Shown piece after piece: positions 1 through 7,615 of a stretch of 50,434 nt of DNA (its first letter is position 1; each line of letters begins with the position of its first letter). The stretch is from assembly GCA_964410485.1 (NCBI GenBank), contig CAYPHJ010000022.1, forward strand, positions 1 to 50,434, in the 5' to 3' direction. The notes beneath the pieces were generated by a model. It saw only the letters and a list, made by a program, of their open reading frames with translations, had not been told where the DNA came from and searched no databases. The translations under genes were made by a program, and so were the position numbers. Origin of the DNA: CAYPHJ01 sp964410485. GTDB taxonomy: Bacteria > Desulfobacterota > Binatia > UBA9968.

Positions 1-678
1 GCCGGCAAAGTGGGCATAGAGGAATTCTACGCGCAGGTTTTGCCCCAGGACAAAGCGGCTCGAGTGCGCGAGCTTCAGCGCGGCGGGGTGCGTGTGGCGA
101 TGGTCGGGGACGGGATTAACGACGCTCCGGCTCTAATGCAGGCCGATGTGGGAGTCGCTATTGGAGCAGGAACCGATATCGCTATTGAATCATCGGATGT
201 GATTCTCGTCGGCGAGCGGTTGGGGGGATTCGTGGATGCGTATGAAATCGGGAGGCGAAGCTTTCGCAAGACCGTTCAGAATCTCGCCCTGGCCTTTTCT
301 TTCAACGGGATCGGCGTGCCTCTAGCAACTACCGGTTGGGTCCATCCGGTCTGGGCGATGATTGCGATGGCAGCGAGTGTCAGCACCGTTCTCCTCAATT
401 CGTTCGGCGGAAGACTCTTAACCAAAGCGACCAAGAGAAAGGTACCTGAGATGACAGCAAAAGAAGACGTCGAAAAGTTAGATTTTGTCGTTCCCAGCAT
501 TCACTGCGAAGGTTGCGTGCAGGTGATTCGAGATGCTTTGACCCGCCTGTCTGCGATTAGCGCAGTAGAAGGGAACCCAAGGGAGAAACATCTCACTGTC
601 GCAGTTCAAAAGGGTTCGCTCTCGCGAGAACAGATTGCCGACGAGATTTCGCGGCTGGGTCATGTGGTGGACTCCTAG
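1..678 (+). CDS. copA: Copper-type P1B ATPase, 3' part, with C-terminal HMA-like domain
   Basis: The gene begins upstream of the window; 225 residues are visible, read in frame from base 1. They hold the end of the P domain, with the hinge motif GDGINDAP at visible residues 36-43 and the following ADVGVAIGAGTD stretch, then the last two membrane helices. This is the signature of heavy-metal P1B ATPases that export Cu(I) or a related ion across the inner membrane. After the helices comes a domain of about 65 residues carrying CxxC (C169, C172) in the HMA ferredoxin-like fold. HMA domains are normally N-terminal, so this position is unusual. An internal ATG at 451, preceded by AGAAAGG at 436-442, could start the HMA domain separately. 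The exact metal is not provable from this part. A CcdA-like gene follows 50 bp downstream. Confidence 0.9.
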   Translation, partial: AGKVGIEEFYAQVLPQDKAARVRELQRGGVRVAMVGDGINDAPALMQADVGVAIGAGTDIAIESSDVILVGERLGGFVDAYEIGRRSFRKTVQNLALAFSFNGIGVPLATTGWVHPVWAMIAMAASVSTVLLNSFGGRLLTKATKRKVPEMTAKEDVEKLDFVVPSIHCEGCVQVIRDALTRLSAISAVEGNPREKHLTVAVQKGSLSREQIADEISRLGHVVDS

Positions 679-728
679 CCCGGGGCTAGCAGCGCAATCG
701 CTCCTAACGGTCGAAATTACGGCAGTTC

Positions 729-1373
729 ATGGAATGGTACCAACTAATCCTAATCCCGATCGCTTTCGGCTTCATCGGCTTCATCGAGCCATGCTCGATC
801 GGAGCGAACATCATCTTTTTAGGCTATTTAAAAACACGCGAAAGCGCGAAGGTTCTTGAGGCGGTGAAGTTTACGGTCACACGGGCCTTTTTCTTGGGTT
901 CGATAGGGCTGGCCGTGGGAATCGTCGGCCAGTCTCTGAGAGTAGGTGCCTATTCCTATTCACTCATTCTGGGGATTTTGTACGTGGCTCTGGGTCTTTC
1001 TGGGTTCCTATTGGGCTATTGGGGGAAAGGGCTGGCATCTATCGATCTCGGCCGCTATTTCCCCAAGGAGAGCGCTGTCCCGCTGGGAGTGATTTTCGGT
1101 CTTAGTGCTCCGGCTTGTTCCCTTCCCCTCTTTTTAGCTCTCCTAGGGCTCGGGGTGTTGCAGGGAGCCTGGATAGGTTTTGTGACGCTCTTTCTCTTTG
1201 GTCTCGCGCTTTCCGCCCCTCTTGTGTGGATTGCTTCTTCCAGGAGAGCCGAAGAGATTCTGCGCCGGCTGGGAAGATTAGCGCTGAACGTTCCCTACCT
1301 CTCCGAATCGGTTTTGATCCTTGTGGGCGTAGTGACGATCCTCTTCGCATGGAAGCAATTATCTGGCGTTTAA
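729..1373 (+). CDS. CcdA/DsbD-like transmembrane thiol-redox protein
   Basis: This is a 214-residue, strongly hydrophobic protein with about six predicted membrane segments. It keeps the CcdA/DsbD transmembrane hallmark of two cysteines, each after a proline-containing turn: EPCS in the first helix (C22) and APACS near the middle (C130). In the family such a pair carries electrons from cytoplasmic thioredoxin to periplasmic thiol partners, for cytochrome c maturation or metal handling. Following a copper ATPase and preceding envelope proteins, it probably supplies reductant in a metal-stress operon; that role is inferred. No thioredoxin-like domain is fused to it. Confidence 0.8.
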   Translation: MEWYQLILIPIAFGFIGFIEPCSIGANIIFLGYLKTRESAKVLEAVKFTVTRAFFLGSIGLAVGIVGQSLRVGAYSYSLILGILYVALGLSGFLLGYWGKGLASIDLGRYFPKESAVPLGVIFGLSAPACSLPLFLALLGLGVLQGAWIGFVTLFLFGLALSAPLVWIASSRRAEEILRRLGRLALNVPYLSESVLILVGVVTILFAWKQLSGV

Positions 1374-1385
1374 GGGAGAACAGGT

Positions 1386-1889
1386 ATGCGCAAATGGGCA
1401 ATTGCCGCCGTAGTGCTACTGATCGGATTCACCGGCGTTGCAATTGGGTATTACTTGAATCCGGCGGGTATCCCGCCGGTCAAGGGTTTTACCGAGGGGC
1501 AAACCATTTACTTCATTCATCCAGAAGCTTCCGATCCAAACGTCGGCGAGCTCTTAACCGAAATGATGGGATCTCCGGTGCTGGTGGTGCCTGCGCTCGC
1601 GCAGGCGCCAAAAGAGATGTTGGCGGATGTCTACGTTTTTAAGAATGGCGTCAAGGGCAACGGCCCCTTCGGGTTCCAGGCGGATGTCTTCGACCATCCT
1701 CCCGGCACGGATGGCTACAGGCCGTTGCGATCGGTTGTCATCGTTGCGTGGAAGGATGAAAAAGCGGCGCGGGAACTTAGATCCGCAGCCGAAGTCAAAG
1801 CGGCAGAGGGGGCAGGCGAGATCACGATCGAAAGGCCCGGAGTCGTCGTAAACATGCCGCTCCTTACTTGGCCGGGGGGCAGGCGATAA
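1386..1889 (+). CDS. Membrane-anchored conserved protein of unknown function
   Basis: This 167-residue protein has an N-terminal membrane anchor or uncleaved signal (about residues 4-23), followed by a soluble, probably periplasmic domain. The domain contains KGFTEGQTIYFIHPEASD and a MMGSPVLVVPALA stretch, and has no cysteine pair. It starts 12 bp after the CcdA-like gene, with GGGAGAA just upstream of the ATG, so the two are probably co-transcribed. I recall similar domains encoded beside metal-related membrane proteins, but I cannot name a function. No catalytic motif is evident. Confidence 0.7.
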   Translation: MRKWAIAAVVLLIGFTGVAIGYYLNPAGIPPVKGFTEGQTIYFIHPEASDPNVGELLTEMMGSPVLVVPALAQAPKEMLADVYVFKNGVKGNGPFGFQADVFDHPPGTDGYRPLRSVVIVAWKDEKAARELRSAAEVKAAEGAGEITIERPGVVVNMPLLTWPGGRR

Positions 1890-1984
1890 ACAACTTATCG
1901 TGGTCGTGGCCCGTGTTCGTGATCGTGTTGCGACCCCCCTTCCCAGCGGGAAATCGGATTGGCCTGCTTAAACCCAATGTCCTC

Positions 1985-2032
1985 GCCTCCTTTGGAGGAG
2001 GCAATCAACGTGAGGGGTGGCACACGCGTGCC
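1985..2032. other. Two short perfect hairpins ahead of a small secreted-protein gene
   Basis: GCCTCC (1985-1990) pairs with GGAGGC (1997-2002), and GGCAC (2019-2023) pairs with GTGCC (2028-2032). The second hairpin ends 9 nt before the ATG at 2042. No T-run follows either, so a terminator is unlikely. They may affect translation or mark a processing site. Confidence 0.35.
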
Positions 2033-2041
2033 GTAAAAATC

Positions 2042-2290
2042 ATGAGCAAAAAACTTTTCGCGGTATCGCTCCTGGCGTCGATCGTTGGCGCGTCTTTGTG
2101 GCTCGTCTCTCCGAGCCTTCTCACAAGCTATTTGACTGTCGCAGCAAGCTCGGCTGTTCCGGCTCCGCAGCCGGGTCAACGGCTTGCGTGTGGGGAGCGG
2201 GTCCAGTTCACGCTAAGCCCTCAGGGAGGGGACTTCATCATAACGAAAATCGAAAAGAAGCTACCGAGACCCATGGGCTCGCGCGCATGA
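2042..2290 (+). CDS. Small exported protein of unknown function
   Basis: This is an 82-residue protein. The ATG at 2042 was chosen because it directly precedes a clear signal or anchor sequence: MSKK, a hydrophobic stretch at about residues 6-33, then a possible signal-peptidase site near an Ala-Ser-Ala region. The mature part is short and holds one cysteine (in RLACGERV) and a basic tail. The reading frame is open further upstream, but that part does not look like protein. The upstream Shine-Dalgarno is weak. Its place in the metal-stress cluster suggests an envelope role; I do not recognise the family. Confidence 0.5.
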   Translation: MSKKLFAVSLLASIVGASLWLVSPSLLTSYLTVAASSAVPAPQPGQRLACGERVQFTLSPQGGDFIITKIEKKLPRPMGSRA

Positions 2291-2338
2291 GCGAACTCCA
2301 GCGGGAACTTAGGAATCCTTTAAAAGCAAGAACGACGC

Positions 2339-2779
2339 ATGAAGCACCGTATCCGGCTCCACGCCTACTTGTTCCTCATAGCTGTGCCTTTGCACCTGGC
2401 GTGGGAGGTCGCGCAAATCGGAGCCTACGATTTTCCCGAGACCAGTTTGATTGCCGCAGCAATCGGCTGCTTTGTCCCGAGCTTGGGCGATGGCGTTATG
2501 ACTTTGATCGTCTACTGGAGCGGATGGCTGGTGTTTCGCGACTGGCGTTGGGTTCTGCATCCAGGCCTTCGCGCCTATCTAATGATAGTCGTCATGGGGA
2601 CGATCTTGGCGGTACTGGTGGAGCTGAATGCAATTTACCGAACCGGGGCGTGGGCTTACAACCCCCGGATGATTACGATACCATTCCTGGAGGTTGGTAT
2701 TTTGCCTGTACTGCAGATGGTGATTCTTCCGCCAGTAACTGTCCTTTTAGTTCAATGGATCTGGAACAGCCGCGCTTAG
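2339..2779 (+). CDS. Four-helix inner-membrane protein of unknown function
   Basis: This 146-residue protein has four hydrophobic segments, at about residues 7-25, 35-60, 75-98 and 115-140. Polar motifs include LHLAWEVAQIGAYDF near the N-terminus and a TGAWAYNPRM stretch before the last helix. Such conserved polar residues near helix ends suggest a specific function, but I cannot name one. It follows the small exported protein by 48 bp on the same strand and probably belongs to the same metal-stress cluster. Confidence 0.65.
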   Translation: MKHRIRLHAYLFLIAVPLHLAWEVAQIGAYDFPETSLIAAAIGCFVPSLGDGVMTLIVYWSGWLVFRDWRWVLHPGLRAYLMIVVMGTILAVLVELNAIYRTGAWAYNPRMITIPFLEVGILPVLQMVILPPVTVLLVQWIWNSRA

Positions 2780-2915
2780 GCCGAGCGTTCGGGTAATCTT
2801 CCAGGGGAAGTGAAAAGAAGGGGAACTCGGCTACTTGCGCGGGCTGGAGATTGGTTCTCCTTTTCTTCTTTTGCTAGCATACTGCGGGAGCATGCACAGG
2901 AGAGGATATCGACTG

Positions 2916-3851
2916 ATGAAACACAGATCAAAGCTTGTTGTATTTGCGATCTTGCTGCTCATGGCGGGAATCATTTTTTGGACCAACCAGAGTCAAGTTG
3001 CCGAGCGCGCCGGTAACGCAATCCTGACTCGCGTCAGATCGATCTCTTACCAATTTCATAATCACATCCACGGCATCGGTTACGATAGCCAAAACCAGCG
3101 GCTATTCGTAGCCACACACTATGGAATTTTTGTCTGGCAAGAAGGGCACCTTTTCCAATTGGGCCAAAGCCGTGACGACTATATGGGGTTTTCTTCTCAT
3201 CCGTCAGACCCAAACATGATCTACACCAGCGGCCATCCGGCTAATGGCGGCAATCTGGGAGTGCTGAAGTCCGACGACGGTGGGGTGACCTTCAGGCAAA
3301 TTTTTCGCGGGCTGAAGGGAGAGACGGTCGATTTCCATTCGATGACGATCAGCCCCGCCAACCCGAACGTTCTTTATGGCTGGTTTATGGAAAGACTCTA
3401 CCGCACCCGGGACGGTGGTAGAAGTTGGCAGTTCGCTGCCGCACGAGGGTTGCCCAAGGAAGGGCTTTGTTTTGGGGCCCCGTGTCTTGCCGCTGACGGC
3501 CAAAACGCGGCTGGCGTTTATGCCAGCACACGCCTTGGGCTAATGCTTTCCCGTGACTTCGGCGAAAACTGGAATCCTTTGGCACCGAATACAGGCGCCG
3601 TTGCCGCTGTCGGAGTTGATCCCGCCAACTCACAGCGTTTATTTGTGTTCGCTGAAAAGACCGGGTTGGCGATTTCGGAGGACGGAGGTAAAACCTGGCA
3701 GCGAAGAAACACGGGGATAAGATTATCACGCGGGGAGTTTGTCTTTGCTTTCGCCTTTGACCGCCAAAATCCAAAGTACATTTTTGCCGCGACGCCGGAA
3801 CAAGTGTTTCATAGCGCTAATGGCGGAGAGCACTGGGACAAAATCATCTAA
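2916..3851 (+). CDS. Exported BNR/sortilin-like beta-propeller protein
   Basis: From the ATG at 2916 (preceded by AGGAGAGG) this is a 311-residue protein with an N-terminal membrane segment (about residues 7-23). The rest is built of repeats carrying the BNR or Asp-box type motif, for example SDDGGVTF, TRDGGRSW, SEDGGKTW and SANGGEHW, spaced as in beta-propellers. An in-frame ATG at 2892 is less well placed relative to the ribosome site. The fold resembles photosystem-stability-factor/Vps10-type propellers and proteins sometimes labelled glycosyl hydrolase, but no sialidase catalytic set is visible. A scaffold or binding role in the envelope is more likely. It appears to end the metal-stress cluster. 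Confidence 0.75.
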   Translation: MKHRSKLVVFAILLLMAGIIFWTNQSQVAERAGNAILTRVRSISYQFHNHIHGIGYDSQNQRLFVATHYGIFVWQEGHLFQLGQSRDDYMGFSSHPSDPNMIYTSGHPANGGNLGVLKSDDGGVTFRQIFRGLKGETVDFHSMTISPANPNVLYGWFMERLYRTRDGGRSWQFAAARGLPKEGLCFGAPCLAADGQNAAGVYASTRLGLMLSRDFGENWNPLAPNTGAVAAVGVDPANSQRLFVFAEKTGLAISEDGGKTWQRRNTGIRLSRGEFVFAFAFDRQNPKYIFAATPEQVFHSANGGEHWDKII

Positions 3852-3895
3852 ACATAAAAACGCAGCGTGACAAAGCCGCAAACCAAGCAGGGGAG

Positions 3896-3987
3896 TTCAC
3901 CACGAAGGTCACGAAGAACACGAAGTTAAGGGATTTACAAGATTATTTTCCGAATCCTTCGTGACCTTCGTGTGCTTCGTGGTGAGA
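3896..3987. repeat. Foldback made of CACGAAG words
   Basis: The left arm (3896-3925) carries three CACGAAG words at 9-nt spacing. The right arm (3957-3987) carries the inverse complement, CTTCGTG words. The arms pair well at TCACCACGAAG with CTTCGTGGTGA, enclosing about 30 nt. It sits between the propeller gene and lgt. A single degenerate arm of a similar word occurs at 25464-25482. Confidence 0.8.
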
Positions 3988-4126
3988 TGATATTTCTGGT
4001 TGAGCAACTTACGACCGTGCCTCGGAAATATTTGTGCAGGCGCGAAAACTCCTGAAGCATCCCAGCGTAAATGGCTTGAGCTGCGCAAAGGACGCCAAGG
4101 GGGAGAAAGAGACTGAGGAAAAGTTG

Positions 4127-4948
4127 GTGGATTACCTGATTTGGAATATAGATCCCGAAATTGTTCGGCTTGGTCCCATCGCGCTGCGCTGGTATGGGCT
4201 GCTGTTCGCAACCGGTTTTTTGCTCGGCTACCTGGTCTTCTTACAGATCTACCGAAACGAAAAGCGGCCGGAAGAAAATTTATCGAATCTCTTCTTGTAT
4301 CTTTTGTTGGGCGCCCTGATCGGCGGCCGGCTCGGCCACGTGCTTTTCTACCAACCTGACTATTTCTTGCCTCGACCATGGGAAATCCTGATGATCTGGC
4401 AGGGCGGCCTGGCGAGCCACGGGGGGTTTATCGGAGTTCTGATCGCGATTTTTCTTTACTTACGGAAATACAGGGACATGCGTTACCTCGAGCTCTGTGA
4501 CCGGCTAGCCATCCCTTCTCTGCTCGCCGCAAGCTTCATTCGAATTGGAAATTTCTTTAATTCTGAAATCCTCGGTGTTCCATCCACTTTGCCTTGGGCT
4601 GTGATCTTCCTCCGTGTTGATCCGGTTCCGAGGCACCCGTCCATGCTATACGAAGCGCTCGGGTATCTACCCGCTTTTGTTCTTCTATATGTCGCGTACT
4701 GGAAAACCGACATCATCAAGACTCCCGGCCGTATGCTCGGCCTTGCCTTTTTACTCGGGTTTACCGCTCGATTTGTCATCGAATTCACCAAAATCGAGCA
4801 GGTCGCCTTCGAGCAAGCACTGCCTCTCAACTTGGGTCACCTGTTGAGCATTCCGTTTGTCATTATCGGCTTGATACTGTTTTTACGACCCCAGTGGGCT
4901 TCAACTCGCAACTCTGCCCTACCGGGCAAACAGAAAAAGAAAAGCTAG
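4127..4948 (+). CDS. lgt: Prolipoprotein diacylglyceryl transferase
   Basis: Lgt transfers diacylglycerol from phosphatidylglycerol to the lipobox cysteine of prolipoproteins in the inner membrane. From GTG 4127 it has 273 residues, the usual length, with several membrane helices. Family landmarks are YGLLFATGFLLGY near the N-terminus, GGRLGHVLFY, GGLASHGGFIG with the conserved His, RIGNFFNSE (Lgt signature) and HPSMLYE at about residue 170. GTG 4127 was chosen because GAGGAA at 4115-4120 is 6 nt upstream; TTG at 4124 is the alternative. LspA (18843-19340) is the next enzyme of the pathway, and the gene at 6067 is a likely substrate. Confidence 0.93.
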   Translation: MDYLIWNIDPEIVRLGPIALRWYGLLFATGFLLGYLVFLQIYRNEKRPEENLSNLFLYLLLGALIGGRLGHVLFYQPDYFLPRPWEILMIWQGGLASHGGFIGVLIAIFLYLRKYRDMRYLELCDRLAIPSLLAASFIRIGNFFNSEILGVPSTLPWAVIFLRVDPVPRHPSMLYEALGYLPAFVLLYVAYWKTDIIKTPGRMLGLAFLLGFTARFVIEFTKIEQVAFEQALPLNLGHLLSIPFVIIGLILFLRPQWASTRNSALPGKQKKKS

Positions 4949-5110
4949 GGCTCATCGCCCCGTGAACTCGCTCTTGCCCGTAATCTCCCCTTCACACGGT
5001 AACTGCTGAGCCCCTGCTCTGTCTAATGCGCCACAGCGCCGCTTGACACGGCAGAGGGATTGGTGTGTTGTGCAACTGACCTGATCTACGGCAAACGAGG
5101 AGGCGATCAA

Positions 5111-5830
5111 ATGGCCACTTGGGATGACGTTCTAACCCAACGCGACAAAGAAGTCTTCGCTCTGTCCGGCTATGGAAAGCGCGCCGGGTTTGGACAGCGA
5201 CCGGCTGTGTTAGTGATTGATGTCAATTACAACTTCGTCGGCGACAAACCCGAACCGATCCTCGAATCCGTCAAACGTTTTCGGAACAGTTGCGGAGCAG
5301 AAGGATGGGAAGGGGTTCATCACATTCGCGAGCTGCTCACCGAGGCCAGACGAAAACATCTGCCCACTTTCTACACGACCGGGCATGATGATCGCTCTAA
5401 CTCTGTAGCATTTGGTCGTTGGCAAGCTAAGAACAGCCGTTCCACTGAAGACATGACCGAGCAGTGGGATCAAGGAAACCAAATAGTCGCTGAAATCGCG
5501 CCCGAACCCGGGGAAATCATCGTTCGCAAGCAAAAACCCAGCGCGTTCTTCGGCACTCCGTTGATGAGCATGCTGAACGAGGTTCATGCGGATAGCGTCC
5601 TCGTCACCGGAACCACCACCAGCGGCTGCGTGCGCGCGAGCGTCATCGATGCGTTTTCTTACAACCTCAAAGTGTCTGTCATCGAAGAGTGCGTCTTTGA
5701 TCGCGGTCAGGCTTCTCACAAGATCAATCTCTTCGATATGGCCATGAAATACGCTGACATCATTTCGCTCAAAGAAGCGCTCGAATACATTCGGGCTCTG
5801 CCGGACAACCTCTACGCGCCGGCACTTTGA
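5111..5830 (+). CDS. Isochorismatase-family cysteine hydrolase
   Basis: The ATG at 5111 has AGGAGG 7 nt upstream and gives 239 residues. The catalytic triad of the cysteine hydrolase family is visible: Asp37 in VLVIDVNYNF, Lys140 in VRKQKPSAF and Cys173 in GTTTSGCVRASVIDA, with the cis-peptide region just before the Cys. The long N-terminal part resembles N-carbamoylsarcosine amidase and maleamate amidohydrolase rather than true isochorismatase. It probably hydrolyses a C-N bond of a small amide; the substrate is unknown. It has no close operon partner: foldback repeat sequence follows it. Confidence 0.85.
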   Translation: MATWDDVLTQRDKEVFALSGYGKRAGFGQRPAVLVIDVNYNFVGDKPEPILESVKRFRNSCGAEGWEGVHHIRELLTEARRKHLPTFYTTGHDDRSNSVAFGRWQAKNSRSTEDMTEQWDQGNQIVAEIAPEPGEIIVRKQKPSAFFGTPLMSMLNEVHADSVLVTGTTTSGCVRASVIDAFSYNLKVSVIEECVFDRGQASHKINLFDMAMKYADIISLKEALEYIRALPDNLYAPAL

Positions 5831-5832
5831 CA

Positions 5833-5963
5833 GTTGCCAGTGGTCAGCCGTTCCGAGAACCAGTTTCCAGGAAAACTTGCTAGTTGCCAGCTTGTGTTCC
5901 TAGCCGCTTACTGATCACTCCAAAACGGATCAACTGGCACCTGTAGCTGGCCGCTGACTACTC
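5833..5963. repeat. Degenerate foldback with GTTGCCAG and GTCAGC words
   Basis: GTTGCCAG occurs at 5833-5840 and again near 5883-5890, followed by an inverse AACTGGCAC at about 5932-5940. GTGGTCAGC (about 5840) has an imperfect inverse GCTGACTAC at about 5953-5961. The pairing is weaker than in the other foldbacks. This is most of the 236-nt spacer between the hydrolase and the lipoprotein. Confidence 0.5.
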
Positions 5964-6066
5964 TCCCAGCACTCCATTACCCAGACCGCGTATGCCTCGT
6001 TTTGTTGCGGATTGGCGGGCGCAAACGTCCAATTCAGGTAAGCACGTACCTGAGAGGAGAAACGCC

Positions 6067-6291
6067 ATGAAAAATCTTGCTGTGCTGCTACTTTTGGGCG
6101 GGCTGGCTCTGGGCGGGTGCCAGTTCGCGGCGGGCGCCGCCACTGGCGCGCTAGCGACCGGAGCCGCATATGAGGTCAATGCAAAGCGGCAAATGGACCG
6201 CCTTGAAGAAGATTACCGCAATGAGCGAATCAGCCGCAGACAGTACGAGGCCCGGAAAAGGCAGATCGAGAGAGGCTCGATTATTTATTAA
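6067..6291 (+). CDS. Small outer-envelope lipoprotein
   Basis: This 74-residue protein starts at ATG 6067, with GAGAGGAGAA just upstream. It has a short hydrophobic signal and a clear lipobox LGGC, with the lipid-accepting Cys at residue 18. A glycine- and alanine-rich stretch follows (AAGAATGALATGAAY). A highly charged helical tail rich in Arg, Glu and Tyr comes last. This Gly-zipper plus charged-tail design resembles small lipoproteins of the outer membrane, whose function is mostly structural. It would be processed by Lgt and LspA, both encoded in this window. Confidence 0.75.
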   Translation: MKNLAVLLLLGGLALGGCQFAAGAATGALATGAAYEVNAKRQMDRLEEDYRNERISRRQYEARKRQIERGSIIY

Positions 6292-6319
6292 CTTCGCGTC
6301 TAAATAGCGCCGCCTGCGG

Positions 6320-6538
6320 TTAGCCATCCGCATCGATCCATGTTTTGGCCAGATTGACGACAAATGTCTCTGCTTCCTCAGAGGTCTTGAAGCGATCCGC
6401 TAGTCCGCCGATGCTGTACGAATGCCGCTCGCCATCGCGTTTCCAGCTGATCTCAGCGCCCCCGCTCCAGAGATTGCTGCTCTGATCGATGGATGTAAAC
6501 GCGATGATGAGCCGGTCTCTATGATATAGATTAGCCAT
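6320..6538 (-). CDS. Small hypothetical protein
   Basis: This is a 72-residue acidic to neutral soluble protein without signal peptide or cysteine motif. The composition (SWKRDGERHSYSIGG, then a helical KTSEEAETFVVNLAK segment) looks like a real small alpha/beta domain. It lies on the minus strand, convergent with the lipoprotein gene (28-bp gap), and has no strong Shine-Dalgarno. Function unknown. Confidence 0.5.
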   Translation of the reverse strand: MANLYHRDRLIIAFTSIDQSSNLWSGGAEISWKRDGERHSYSIGGLADRFKTSEEAETFVVNLAKTWIDADG

Positions 6539-6592
6539 CGTGGAGATGAGTATATGAGTTTAACGAGGGCTTTGATAGCGGCCTATCTCCTC

Positions 6593-7345
6593 CTAAGCGC
6601 GCAGGATAAGTGAGCGCACGAGCAGGATTACGCCGATGACAAAAAGCAACGTGAGCAGCCCGCGGTTAAACGTCTTCTGATCCACCCAGTCCTGCGTCTT
6701 TAACCCGGCATAGAAACCCAACAGCGTGAACAGCGTGACTTGAAGCGACAGTCCCAAAGTGTACCAGTTAAGCAGGTTCCAACTCGAAACGGCCACGAGC
6801 TGACTCAATTTGGTGACGATGAAGATCGTGGCAATGGATCTAACAAACTCCCTTTTCTCGAGCCTCAAGCTGTAGAGATAAATAGCCAAGGCCGGACCCG
6901 CCGCATTGGTCATGCCATTCAGAAAGCCGCTGAGCAAGCCTGCCGGAGGCGAGAAGATGTTTTCAAGTCGCGGGGGTATGCTGAATTCGAAGCGCATCCA
7001 CGTAGACAAAACAAAAACGAGGACCATCACGGCCAGGGAAAAATTCAACACCCACAGCGGCAGCGTCACGAGAACCTTGGTGCCTAAAAAAACGCCAACG
7101 ACGGTTAACACAAGAAGCCAGCTAAAGCGGCGCACCACCGTGCTGGGAAAGCCTTGGCGGAAAACCTGCGCGCTGTCCATCACCAGATTGGGTATGATCA
7201 AGATTGTGATGGCGATGCGAATGTCGAGGAGCAGCGCCACGGTCGGAGTGGCAATCAAAGGAAAGCCCATGCCCGTCGTGCCCTTGACAAAGGCGGCGCA
7301 CAATAGAGCAAGGCCGACAAGAATCGTGGTTAGATCGACAGTCAT
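6593..7345 (-). CDS. TauE/SafE-family membrane permease
   Basis: The 250-residue protein has about eight membrane segments. It carries the family-typical N-terminal pattern VGLALLCAAFVKGTTGMGFPL and, in the second half, PAGLLSGFLNGMTNAAGPALAIYLY, the repeated glycine-rich motif of TauE/SafE transporters. Members export sulfite, sulfoacetate or other small organic anions. The substrate cannot be read from sequence. It lies downstream of the UbiD gene on the same strand, separated by a 270-nt spacer with a hairpin and an unexplained structured stretch, so co-transcription is uncertain. Confidence 0.85.
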   Translation of the reverse strand: MTVDLTTILVGLALLCAAFVKGTTGMGFPLIATPTVALLLDIRIAITILIIPNLVMDSAQVFRQGFPSTVVRRFSWLLVLTVVGVFLGTKVLVTLPLWVLNFSLAVMVLVFVLSTWMRFEFSIPPRLENIFSPPAGLLSGFLNGMTNAAGPALAIYLYSLRLEKREFVRSIATIFIVTKLSQLVAVSSWNLLNWYTLGLSLQVTLFTLLGFYAGLKTQDWVDQKTFNRGLLTLLFVIGVILLVRSLILRA

Positions 7346-7434
7346 TGAAAGTCCGCTCAGCGTGATGATTCAAATGCGACAAAACCGAACCGCAGTCCGC
7401 AGCTGCACTCGTCAGCTCCCCGCGTATTTCAAGT

Positions 7435-7473
7435 TTCAGATTTCGGATTGCAATTGCCAATCTGAGATCTGAA
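7435..7473. repeat. Hairpin of TTCAGAT/CGGATTG words
   Basis: TTCAGATTTCGGATTG (7435-7450) pairs with CCAATCTGAGATCTGAA (7457-7473) with few mismatches around CAATTG. It belongs with the other word-built foldbacks of the window and lies upstream of the TauE/SafE-type gene. Confidence 0.65.
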
Positions 7474-7511
7474 TTTGTCAACTGAGATCAGCGCAGGGTA
7501 GTGGGGTAGAC

Positions 7512-7557
7512 AGCCCAATTACCATGCGCATAGCAATTGAGACCGACCGGAAGGGCT
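7512..7557. other. Possible structured RNA element, function unknown
   Basis: AGCCC (7512-7516) can pair with GGGCT (7553-7557). It encloses a near-palindrome at 7516-7539 (CAATT...ATGCGCAT...AATTG) whose two mismatches become G-U pairs if the minus strand is transcribed. GGTTCGATTCC at 7562-7572 recalls a tRNA T-arm, but no complete cloverleaf fits. The stretch lies between the UbiD gene and the TauE/SafE gene, both on the minus strand. Confidence 0.3.
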
Positions 7558-7615
7558 CAGGGGTTCGATTCCACTGGTTCAGTGACAATCGTCAAAGCCT
7601 AGCACGTTATGGCGA

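Noticed and set aside
2835..2915. Longer start of the propeller protein
   Set aside because: The ATG at 2916 has a good Shine-Dalgarno and directly precedes the membrane segment; upstream residues look non-coding.
3896..3987. Start of a CRISPR array
   Set aside because: Spacing is 9 nt between words with no spacers; the two arms are inverted relative to each other.
5043..5071. TTGACA with a weak TGTTGT 17 bp later, upstream of the isochorismatase-family gene
   Set aside because: The -10 element is too poor to call a promoter.
7484..7583. Possible tRNA gene with GGTTCGATTCC as T-arm
   Set aside because: The acceptor stem pairs poorly, the T-stem has a mismatch and no proper D-arm or anticodon arm can be drawn.
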